Shown: positions 1-10,455 of the stretch, in pieces
Position numbering within the stretch: the stretch's first letter is position 1
Layout: every line of letters starts with the position of its first letter
Assembly (NCBI GenBank): GCA_021527695.1
Contig: JAKFAO010000008.1
Coordinates: 1,178,001-1,242,000, forward strand
Reading direction: 5' to 3'
Length of the DNA stretch: 64,000 nt
Origin: Naematelia aurantialba
Lineage: Eukaryota > Basidiomycota > Tremellomycetes > Tremellales > Naemateliaceae
The notes under the pieces: generated by a model
Told to the model about the DNA's origin: nothing
Database searches by the model: none
The model's input: only the letters and a program-made list of their open reading frames with translations
Translations under genes and position numbers: made by a program

Positions 1-3000
1 ACCCCCATCTTCGGCGACACAAGTCGAAGCCGTCTCTGGATGGCGTCGCCCCTTCCAGCTCAGGGAGCACCATTCGACCAACCGGCTCATCCGGCGAGGC
101 CACTAGAGCGACATACCTGAGCCCAAGCGATCTGGACGGCGATGAGGAAGAATCTGGTAGTTGGGCCGAGGGGAGGGAGTGGTGGTGTGGCGTCAGTCTG
201 GATCAGGTAGACGAGGTGAATGAGGGTATACGGGCATTGGAGGAGCTTTTAATGAGTGGCAAGCTGAAACCAGTGGAGAAAACTGTGAGTATCACGGATG
301 AGACCTCTCTGACTGTGATAGTCTGCTCGTCTCATATTGGCATATCATCTACATGCCATGAGCTCACATGAAGCTGCCCTTCGAATATATGACGAGGCTC
401 TTCGTGCCGAAGAGGCTAAAACAGGTGTCGTGGAGGGAGACGCTGCCATACTGGATCACATACGGGCTGAGACGCTGCGTGGTGTGTCCGGGTCTGTCTT
501 CTCCAAGAGAGCCCACTGATCACCTTCCTTAGGCATATCCTCGGAACTCGTCCCCCAACCCGATCCGGACACAGCAATACAATGTTATTTATCCGCCACC
601 CATTTCGTGAAGACAGTCACATCATTCCCTTTTCCCCTGCCAGCCTATCTCCATCCCGCAAATAAAAGTCCTACCAAGCTGCCCTTTGACTCGCATCGTG
701 AACTTCACCGATTTCTGTCAATCACTTTATGTCGAGCGGCAGTCATCTCGTCCCGGCGGTCAAATTCCGTGACCCAGACGTTGCGCATACTCCGGACGTA
801 CCACGCATATTCACTATCCTGGCCGTCATCGTTCAGACCTAGGCAACGTCCACGGATGCTTTTGCTATACTTGAGGACATTGCTAGCGGGCTTCCCTGGG
901 GTCGGCGTCGCAGCGGAGAGTCCGTATCTGCTGGAAGAAGGCATCACATCTTCTCCTGGGCGACTGGTTTGGCAGAAAGAAGTGCAGGCGGCCATCGCTC
1001 AAGGACGCTCCCTTCTTGCCGCAACAACGACATTTCCCCGTGCTGGCTCGCTCAATGCACCCGTTACCACTTTTACTGAACTTTGCGTCGGTCTGGCCGA
1101 TGTTCAACCGATTCTTGCTCGAGAAGTCATACATGTCCTCTGGTGGTCGATGACTCTTACATTCCAATCCCAATCTGTCTTGCGGCACCTCACCCGTTTA
1201 CAAGTCGCTGTAGGTGACAAGACGGACGCGCGACGCACATTCGAGCTGTACATCCAACTAGCTCTCAAGTCTCGGCAAACGCAGCAACCAGAAGTCTCGT
1301 TACAGCTGAAACGGCGGCCGACCGATGACGTTGCTGCGAGCCCGATGGAGATCCAACGCCAAGCCGAGCAAGCGAAAGCGGAAGGAAAGGGCGATAAGCG
1401 TGGAGAGGAGCGGACGGCCCAAATGACGGAGGCCGAAATAGACAATGATGATGAGTTGATTGGAGCTCTGCTGATTGGCTCGCGACTGCTGTTGAAGGAT
1501 CTGGGAGAACCGGATGAAGCTTGGCGGTATGCGGTGTTGGTGAGCGACGTGGTAGAGAATGGGCGCAAGCAGGGTCGAGCAGTCAGGTCTAGCCTGCAGG
1601 CGGAAGTGGAAGAAGCCAAGGGTATTATCCGGATGGCCATGGGCACAAAAGGTTAGTCCCCTGCTTACCAGACATTGTGATCCGCTGCTGAGTAGGCCTA
1701 GCGGCAGACCCCTTGTCGAGACCGACTTACCAGGCGCAATCCCTGTCGCATCTCCAGAAAGCTGTCTCTCTCGATCCATGCTCGGCGACGGCATTCTATC
1801 ATTTGGCATATTGTCAAGCTGAAGCCCGCTCCATCGACGATGCCATCACGAGTATACACGCTGCCCTTGAGCTGGATTCGGATAGCGTCCAGAGCTGGCA
1901 CTTGCTTGCCTTGCTTCTCACGGCTCGAGGCGACTGGGCGGGCGCAGCCAAGGCTGGCGAAGCAGGCGTGAGCGTCTGGGAGGCAAAGGAGGACGAATTG
2001 GTGGATGAAACGCTTTCCTCGGACGATGCCGGTGTAGAAGCAAGGGATTTCGCTATGGGATCGCCACCTCACCTACCACACACCGGAAACACAGCCGAAT
2101 GTCTCTTGTCTCGTGATGGTTCCCTCAAACCGCCTCCTTCCATTCCTCCACATGCCTACCCTATCCCACCTGATATGACCCGAGCGAAACGTTTGGAAGA
2201 AGTCATTCGACTTCGCATGACACTGAATGTGATTACGGAGAAAACACAGGGGCCAGAAACAGCGATGCTGCGACAACAGGAGTTGTTTGCGTTCTTCTCT
2301 GCTAGGTCTGGGAAGAACCGGGGTGCCGCACTGGGCAGGGGACTTCGGGGCAACGCGAGCTTTTCGAGTGTTGGTGATGCTCGGGATCTAGGCGGGAGCT
2401 ACATTTCGGTCGAACCGCCCGCCGCAGATTCTGGGATGGCGCCGGCTCCGGCTCCAGACACCATGGTGGCTGGTGAGTGTTCGCAACTTCGTCGCCCGAA
2501 GTTGGAGAAACTGAACGAAATAGTGGTTCCGCCGACGCCAAATGTCGACTCCATACCTACGATCCCATCACTTTCTGCTCCGATCGGTTCAGCACCTCCA
2601 TCGAACGATAATAGTCCCAGATCGACTATGCCTTCATCACCTGAGCCGACGGACGAGGAGAAGGGGACTGAGAAATTGCGGTCTGGGGGCCGGGCAAAGA
2701 AAGCTTTGGCAAGGCATTTGCATGTGCCTTCGACTCTGGGTCGGGGTTCGAGACCTAGCAGCGTGCGGCGGTTGGCGACACCTTCCGCCTCGGAAGCTAG
2801 TAAGTCGATAAAGTCAAGATGTCCACCAGCGTGTCAAGTGCTGACAACGTAGATCTCGTGATTGGGCAAAATCGTCATGCGTCTATCTCCTCCCCGGCAG
2901 TTTCGATTGCTCCTACTGCCGTCCACTCTCACTTCCATGCGTCGTCACGTATCCCAGCACTTCCTCCTCCACCCCCAAGATCTGCCTCTGTGGAGCACGG

Positions 3001-3538
3001 CCGCACCCCGGCTGAATCTCGTATCCTCTCCAATCTGTGGTTAATGTCTGCAGCTACTTTCCGACGATGGGGCAAACCCGAGCAGAGTCTGGTGGCGATC
3101 GAAGAAGCCGAGACACTCGATCCGCTGAATCCAGACGTATGGATCCAACTTGGTTTACACCACTTATCAGCTCCGTCACACGCTCCATCACATGCCCCAT
3201 CGTCCTCTTCGCTAGACCCCTTGTCGGCGACGTACGAATCTGCCCTCGCGGCATTTACGAAGTCCATCCTTCTACGTCCACGACACGCTGCAGCGACCGT
3301 ACATCTTTCCAAGCTTTATCTGGCATCGGGACAGGTCGAGTTGGCGCACCAGCTGTTGAACCAAAGTACGCAGGACGAAGGATGGGACTGCGCAGAGGCG
3401 TGGTATGTCCTTGGAAAGGTCTGCGAGGCGCAGGGCAGACATGAGCGCGCACGAGAGTGTTGGGGATTCGCACTGGGCTTGGAACGGACGAGACCGGGAG
3501 GTGTTGGCGGATGGGAGGGAGTGGAGCGGTGGCTTTAG
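1..3538 (+). CDS. YPP1: YPP1/TTC7-like TPR protein (5' partial)
   Basis: C-terminal 1,116 or so residues of a tetratricopeptide protein of the Ypp1/EFR3-interacting (TTC7) family, which scaffolds the Stt4/PI4KIIIalpha lipid kinase at the plasma membrane. Exons by my reading: <1-284, 322-481, 533-1651, 1696-2799, 2853-3538 (TAG). All junctions are GT-AG and keep one frame. The open frame at base 3 contains no Met before the first intron, so the start lies upstream of the window. Helical TPR pairs are clear at the start of exon 4 (LQKAVSLDP...AFYHLAYCQAEA) and in the last exon (WYVLGKVCEAQGRHERARE). Between them is a long low-complexity Ser/Pro-rich linker (roughly bases 2340-3000) that is not part of the TPR fold. 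Family call is from TPR layout and N-terminal acidic segment; an unrelated TPR protein is possible but less likely. Confidence 0.82.
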
Positions 3539-4442
3539 ATGCTTGACTTAGTTTGGGCTCCCCCTGCCATTGTCACTGCCGCTACCGCCATTGCCGCTGT
3601 CACGGCTGCTGCCACTGTCAGTAGGGGCATGGACGTGGGGGTTGGGATGAGATGAGAGCCACACCTTGAGGATGATGGTGGTGGGGCCCGAGTAGCGTTC
3701 TGCGTAATGATCCGACACCAGCTCGCGAGTATTGATGTACTGTAGGTGCCGTTTGGGCGGCTTGGGGTGGTGGGTAGTTGGTGGTGCTGCACCGATCACT
3801 GGGTGTGGGTAATTTGTATACGGATGCTCAATCATACTTTTCGACATCAGGTGTCGCATGCATGCTTGTTCGTATGCTTGTTGGCCTCGAGCGTGAGTGT
3901 GAGAAACGAGCCGTGAAGAACCAGTGAAGGAAGCTGGAAATGTACAGGTGTACTAAGCGGTGAGCGAGGGGCCGATCGAAAGAGTAATCGCTGGACGAGT
4001 AATCGAGTAATCGAGCAGACGGCATTCCGAGTGAGCGTGGACGAGCCATGTACGTGCGTCAGAGGTTTGGAGCGTGGATGAATGCCTGGAGAATGAAATG
4101 CCTGGAGAATGAATTGGCGGCGGAAGCTTCTGAGCGAGAGAGAGGGTTCAGTTGTTGGCACTGCTGGACAAGACATGACAGCCTGTCACTGAGACAGGCA
4201 CACTGCCCTGGGCAAGTGTCTAACGCTCTACGAACTGCATTACCGTAAGAGATCCACCAGTATCACCCTTACCCCGCACATGGTAATTGCACTGCTAAAG
4301 ACTATCACTACGCAAGATACCCTTCGCAAGATACAGCTGGCATGCGTCCGACCGCCGTGAGAGTCCAGTTGTCACGCCAGCCAGCCGCTTATCAGAGGCC
4401 AGTCGCCAGCGAACCACCCCCCCCCCCCCGGTCGCTGCGCCG
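3539..4442. other. intergenic, convergent 3' ends
   Basis: Gene-free stretch between the YPP1-like stop and the SNO stop. It holds GT/CA-rich low-complexity sequence and a run of 13 C at 4417-4429. Only short overlapping ORFs without conserved sequence are present; nothing else seen. Confidence 0.6.
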
Positions 4443-5690
4443 CTACCGCCCCAAAACGCATTTCTCCACCCAATATTCGTGCACTCTCACATCGCCGCTC
4501 AATTCCGGATGAAACGACGTCACCAGCTTGCGTCCTTGACGAAGCATGACTTTGCCCAGATCGTCTGGATTTGCCGCGCCCAGGGGAGAATCGGACGGCG
4601 GCAGCGGTGGCCGGCAAGCGGGCGGTAGTGTGCAGAGGACTTGGACGGGGGTTGCCTGGTCTGTGTTCCTGTCCGGTTGTGTTTCTGGGGTTTTCGAGTC
4701 TGGGATTTCCGTGTCCGGAGTTTCCGTGTCCGTCGAGGGCTGGGCAAGGAGGGAGTGCACTGCTGGAGCACGGATGAAGATTAGGTTGAAGGGTTTGGAA
4801 GGATTCGATAGTCCTTCGATAGGGAGGGCGACCTCGAACGACTCGAGCTGGGCTGGTGGGGTCAGCTAGAGCTTGAGAAAGTGTGGGTACCGAATGTGTC
4901 GGGGGACATGTAGGGTCACGCCGTCAGACAGATGACAGCCGGGAGTGATGTAGGATCCCGCGACGCGCCCGTGCGGTCAGCGATGAGTGGGAAGCCCGTT
5001 CCTTCCAGCTCCCGGTCCCAGTAACAATTCAGAAGAGCGCTACTTGCACCGCGCTTGTAGTCGACTCACTGCCGTACAAATTCCGCCACACCCTCAACCC
5101 CCTGAACCCACCCCACCCCTTCGCCTGTCTTCCCTTGACAACCTTTCCACCCCCGATCCCATCCGCCTCGGCCATGAGGATCATACCCGCGCACGTCCCC
5201 CACACAGCCTTGGCCGGATCGCGCACGAATGCCTGCAGAGCGTCGAGGAGACCTGGGGTGTGGGATGCGACGAGTTGGATCGTGGTGGATTCACCGCCGG
5301 GGATGATGAGTGCCTGGCATGACTGGGGAGCGTCAGCGGCGCTCGGACACACTGCACATTCAGATGGTAGCTTTCCAAGACAGGGGTGTCGGCTGGTGCA
5401 GAGTAGACTCACAGCGAGCTCAGCAGTCGTCCGCACCGCGATGGCATTGATACCGTGTCCTTCGATCTGGAGCCTGGAAAGGTTAATCAAACCCATCATG
5501 ATGTACGGACAGCGCACCGCTGGAGGTAATGAATGTGCTCGATGAACGCTCCTTGCAGTGCTGGGTACCAGTCAGCTATGGCCAATAAGCGGAAGAGAGA
5601 GAGTCAAGGGCGAGAGGTGAGTGGCGCACCCAGAACACCTATCGTCAGTGTCCCTGACATGTCTGCCTTTTCTGCCACTGCGATCGTCAT
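4443..5690 (-). CDS. SNO1: Pyridoxal 5'-phosphate synthase glutaminase subunit (PdxT/SNO)
   Basis: Class I glutamine amidotransferase that releases ammonia from glutamine for the PdxS/SNZ subunit in vitamin B6 synthesis. Exons (minus strand): 5690-5630, 5560-5518, 5473-5413, 5322-5070, 4852-4443. The join gives the N-terminal GVLALQGAF...H motif, the GGEST oxyanion segment, the nucleophile Cys in GTCAGM, and the His/Glu pair of SFHPELSGD near the C-terminus, so the catalytic triad is complete. Two in-frame Met codons exist (5690 and 5660); the shorter product is 265 aa, the longer 275 aa. Bacterial PdxT is about 190-200 aa; the extra length is mostly an acidic/Thr-Pro linker (about bases 4610-4760) between the LESFE strand and the HPEL motif. 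The SNZ partner gene is not in the window. Confidence 0.94.
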
Positions 5691-7177
5691 GTCGCCCAAC
5701 AACAGAGTGTCTATTCACAAGGTGGAGAAATACAATCGCATGGTGCTGGAAATATCTTATCGTTGCCACCCCATTCCTCGACTCGTCGCCACGTCATGCA
5801 TTGTCGGCGATCGCCGCCCGGAGTCAAGTGTATCACACCCTGTCCTCAGGAAACCTCTCGAGACGCGTCGGTGGCAAAACTATGACATGTTCCAACGCGT
5901 CTGTCACCTCGGCACATCTCTTAAACTCTCTCTTGGCTCTCTCTCGTGAGAATCTTCGGTAATCCCAGTGTCGTCGTGGTTCTGGGCTCCGGACGGGTGC
6001 TTCCTAGTCCCTGGCATCTCCTCCGTACTTGTAAACTACGCTGCGACAGCGGCCCCTGTACCGTTCCGACTACGGTTTGTTCAATTGTACAAGTTGCCGA
6101 ATCTTGACCAAGCACTAGATCTTCCCTCAAATTCTGTCTTCAATCTGGCCCCCTCATTCTCCGGCTCTGCTTCTCCTCTCGCAGGCCACTTCCATCTCGC
6201 CTTGTGCTCGTAATCAGGACCATTCGTGCCTCGGCGACGTTGCGCCGGAACCAAAACCGCGCTGTGGAGTGGAACGGACATCCATTGTGTAAATATACAC
6301 CCAGTGAGAGTCTAGACCAGCTCACTCCTCCCGGCCCCGCATTACCGAGACTGGCCCTCGTCACTCGTTGCTGGCCAGCGCCGTGAAACCGGTTGTTACG
6401 GTACTCTATACGACGAGAGAGGTCAAAATCCCGACTTGTCCCCAAAGTGTGAAGGCCGCGTTCCATCTACTCTCTCGACTTCACTTCCCTCTTCCTGCAC
6501 ATACTTGCAAACCCTCGTCGGTCTCGACGGCTCCGGCAGCGTCGCCCGCCAGATCATCATCATCAGCATCAGCAGCATTAAAAGCATCAGCAGCATCCGC
6601 AGCGTCAATATCATCGCGACGCGACGGCGAGACAACACGTCGCCAGTCCGGACTCGAACAAACATTAACATTGCATTTCGTCATCCTCGACGACGAAACA
6701 CCAAACATCGCGCACCGATCACAACCAGTAGTCGTAGTCAAACACAGGCCCAAACGACCCGCCTCGGCTCACGGATCCCATCCTAGGTAGCCTCACTGGG
6801 TAGCCTCCCAGCATAGTCATTCCTAGACACGATCTGAGAGTGTATGGATTTCGCCATTGTCCAGGCGGCCAGCTGGAATCCCGACGCAGCAAACACAAAC
6901 CCAAACACCCGCGCTTTGAGAGCGTCATTGCCCTGCAGTGCAGAGTATAAAGACGCAGATCCCATTGGGTACACAGAGACCAACCTCACCAGACCTCGAC
7001 ACCACAGAGCATTATAGGGGACGTGCAATTGCCTGAATCTTGCGCCCCCTCAGCTACAACCACGCTGCAACCACAACCTGCAAACTGCCTTGATCACGCC
7101 GCAGCATTCACATCAACACAAAGCACATACATTGCTACCGACATTGCCTGGCACATTACCACCTCCGCAACAAAAAG
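5691..7177. other. intergenic, divergent promoter region
   Basis: About 1.5 kb between the SNO start and the next plus-strand gene. It contains a CAT/CAG-rich simple repeat near 6553-6600 and a TATA-like stretch (GTATAAAG) at about 6945-6952, roughly 230 bp before the proposed start at 7178. No conserved coding sequence recognised. Confidence 0.5.
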
Positions 7178-9069
7178 ATGCCACTCCAATCACGCCGACC
7201 GAACCTCCCCGCCCTCTCGCTCCCCATGGCGATGTGAGTCAACATCATATCTCTCCCTACACTTCTTCCTGCTCCAATTCATGACCGATGGCTTACATTC
7301 GTCTAGACGAACAGCAGGCGACTCGCTCCACACACCAAACCCATTCACAAAAGTCCCGGACGTCGACGCGCCGCTGGTCATGACGCCCGACACGCCGTCC
7401 TTTTCGCTTCGTGATACGAAGGCGCCGGCTGCGACAGATGATGCCCCTTGGACCGAGGACGAGGAGGGGATCTTGCAATCTGTACGCTTCTCTCTTATTG
7501 TCAAAAGCGTCGCTTCCTAGACATCGCCTTCTCTGGCCTCTCGATGCTTGACGAAACAATGCCATTGAAGAGGAGCTTGAGACTGAGCTGAGTGACCGCT
7601 GAAACAACACAGTACCTATCGGCGCCAGCCCGCGCTTATCCCCCCGGATCGCTCCCGCCCGCATCAGTGCTGGACGAATTCACCACTCAACTCGTTGCCC
7701 GAGCATCATGGCCGCACGCTTGGGCAGCCACCCGTGCCCGCCTGTTCTCCATCGCGCGACACGAATCGATGGGCCTCGGTCATGCAAGACTACCAGTTTC
7801 ACGTGGTCTGACGAGGCCGAAACTTGCGGTCTTGGGTGGCAAGGGGATAAATCGCCAGATGCACAGCATGGACAGCTTGTATGGCGATAGCGAGGAAGAA
7901 GGGTCCAGTTTCGGTGAAGCGCTCAGGTAAGTCGCCGTCCTTGAGTTTGAAGATGAGACATGCCGGGAGATGCATATGGGTTTCACGAGTACCGGTGTGC
8001 TGACGGGTCAGATTGAGTGGCAATTTGCAGACTACGGCGTCCAACTCGCCAGATTCGGTCCTCACCTCAGGCAGCGGCTTGTCGTCGCGTGAGTCGGGCC
8101 TCCGCATCCAAATGGGGACCAAGGTAATATTAGCTGCTGATGGTTCCAGCGCTGGCGTTTACCTTCAACTTCCACCCCCAGCTCCCGCCAACAGGCAAGA
8201 AGCCCGGCTTTCCTTTCGCCGGCCTGCCGCGACCGACTTCGCTCCTCCAACGCGGCCGGTCATTCACGTCCGCCGACGTGCCCGCTGAACTCCGGGGGCA
8301 CTCGCGCAACGACTCGCACGATTCTACGGGTAGCATCAGCACGTTGGGCGAAAACGACGTTGGGGGCAAGGCCATGTGTCGCTCGGCGTCGTCGCCTGTC
8401 GGCGGGAGTGGGTTTGGCTCATCGTCGCCGTCACCGTCCAGCAGCGAAAGCAATGAGCACGACAACGACCGGTATGACCGCGACCTCGTGTCTGCCCTGG
8501 GGATTGCATTCGAAGCTACCCGTACTCTGGAGACGGGAGCAGCGGTAGACGGCGACGCAGAGGATGAAAGTCCCTTTACGCCCGTGAACCAGACATTCCC
8601 GTCCTCTATCCACCGCCACGGATATCACGGCAACGCTGTACGGGCAGCATCCACACCAAGCATCACGCTGACGCTCGAGTCGCCGCCTGGCCCGTCTGCG
8701 ACTGCCGCCCTCGCCCGGCTGTCGCTTGCGCCGGCCTCGATGCTGCCTAATCGGACTCCAACACCAACTCTGACCCCTTTGGCACCGCTCGCGCCGATCG
8801 CGCCCTCCGCACCACTCGCACCAGGCCGTGGTGCCGGTGTCGGTTCAGGTTCAGGGCCGGGCGGAATACGACGCCCCCAACCGGCGTTTGGACGCAGTAT
8901 GAGTGATACGCTCACCATGAGCTCAGCGAGACCACTGCTGTTTAGCGACGGTTCGAGGGAACCCAAGAGGCAGAGAGCGCTCAGAGTGTTGGTCCCTCGG
9001 GGCCTGGTAGGGGGCGAAGGGGAGCTGAAGTCGCCCTTTGAGCACAAGCCTGTGCCGAGTTTGGTCTGA
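7178..9069 (+). CDS. Hypothetical protein, 513 aa, five exons
   Basis: Function not recognised. Exons: 7178-7233, 7317... see note: the second exon begins right after the TAG acceptor at 7306, giving 7178-7233, 7307-7481, 7613-7926, 8012-8088, 8150-9069; total 1,542 nt in one frame. The start was chosen because ATG 7178 joins in frame through a GTGAGT donor. The likely folded part is residues about 50-150 (PWTEDEEGIL, then a helix-like region with ASWPHAW and ARLFSIARHE). The C-terminal two thirds is Ser/Pro/Gly-rich, with repeated L-A-P tripeptides around 8770-8830, and looks disordered. It may be a regulatory or scaffold protein; no catalytic motif is visible. The antisense 251-aa ORF over its 3' part is a shadow. 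Confidence 0.6.
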
Positions 9070-10455
9070 GCTCGGTCGGTGGTTGGGCACGCATGAGGGC
9101 GAGGATGACTCGAGTGTTTGAGCACGAGATCGGGTGAGGACGAGTCGGTTCGCAAGCCTGTGCCAAGAATGAGTCGATAGATGGTAGCGAGGCGGAAGAC
9201 GGGGAGGGGAGAAGATACGAGCGTGCGAGTGGAAGAAGGTGCAAGAGGAGAGGGAGGAAGATGCGAATGGACGCTGTGGAGGTGTGAGCGGGGATGTGAG
9301 AAGATATGGGATGCCGGGGGAAGGGAAAGGTTAGGGAAGAGATGGGAGGGGGGGCCAAGGAGGAGCGATCTGCATTGCATTGATCCATTGTCCTAGTGGC
9401 TCATCTCATCAGTGGTACAGTATTGTCGTTGTTATTATCATGGGCCTGATTTCCCAGTCTTCGATATCACCAAGCTGAGCATCATACGTTGTCGTACCTC
9501 TTGAAGTGTAATATGTCATTTTGTCATATCATGTCTCGAGAACCGTACAGCCGTCGCGGGTACAGTACAGCCATTGCGAGTTTACTATGTACAAATGTCG
9601 CTGGTGCCGTGTAATCCCGAACAATACGTAACTCATTCGTTTCCGGTTGCCATTTGCTACCAACTTGCTTTCTGGGACGTCTAGCGGTCTTGAGAAGCCC
9701 AGATGTGCGCAAAGGAGATTCGATGCTTCGTTCGCCCGCCGGCGATCTGGTCACCTGCAATTTTTTGTTCTTGCCTCTGAAGGCGAGTCTCTGGCTCTCC
9801 TTGGTTCGTCGGATAGACCTTCCTTCTTTCTGTCTGACCTTTGTGCTCTTGGTCGTCTGTTCTTTGTCGCGCAGATACGCTCGTGAGAAGCCCTGGTCGG
9901 CCCTCGTCACCGCCGCGCCTTCCCTCCTGTACTTCTCGAGTACTGCTTCTTCTTCTCGAGCTCTCAACTTGCTTGGCTCTTCGTCTCGTCTTCCCTTGCA
10001 AAGCACTGCACAGCAGGCCGTCGGCCGTCTCTGTCCCCATACCACAGAGGCCCGCTGGGATACGGACATTCGTATTGGCTCTAACCTTAAGGATGGACAA
10101 TCCGACCCGAACTTGCTTTCAATCGGGTCGCTGAAATATTCTAGCAAACATGAACTCGAGCGACGATGAGAATGCCTTCTAATTGGTTCATGAGAACGGA
10201 ACCGGTCGGTTTACGCTGTCCTCGGCCGTGGATAGAAACACGCTGGGAGAAGGGTTCGTCGCTCGAACGTCGACGGTCTGCCGGAGTTGGTCGACAACAG
10301 CTTTCAGAAGGCCTGTGTAGAAGGCATATCACCGGGCGGAAGAGACAATTCGCCACTCGGCCACTTTCCAACTACACAACCTCAGACACAACTTTCGTCT
10401 GCAGCCTTCACACCTGTCGTGCAAGGCCATCAGCGAGCACCACCACCCCAACGCA
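9070..10455. other. intergenic, about 1.4 kb
   Basis: G/A-rich sequence at 9180-9370, then a pyrimidine-rich stretch (9640-10000) likely to be promoter or 5' leader of the following gene. Overlapping ORFs on both strands over 9524-10169 have no recognisable similarity and are biased in composition. No feature supported. Confidence 0.5.

Noticed and set aside
1104..1809. Antisense ORFs over the YPP1-like gene
   Set aside because: They lie opposite a well-supported TPR exon and show no family similarity.
8625..9380. 251-aa ORF antisense to the 513-aa protein
   Set aside because: Pro/Ser-rich shadow of a GC-rich coding exon.
9524..10169. 207-aa minus-strand basic ORF and 171-aa plus-strand ORF overlapping each other
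   Set aside because: They mirror each other across a pyrimidine-rich leader region; Arg/Lys/Glu bias is explained by composition, and no family is recognisable.
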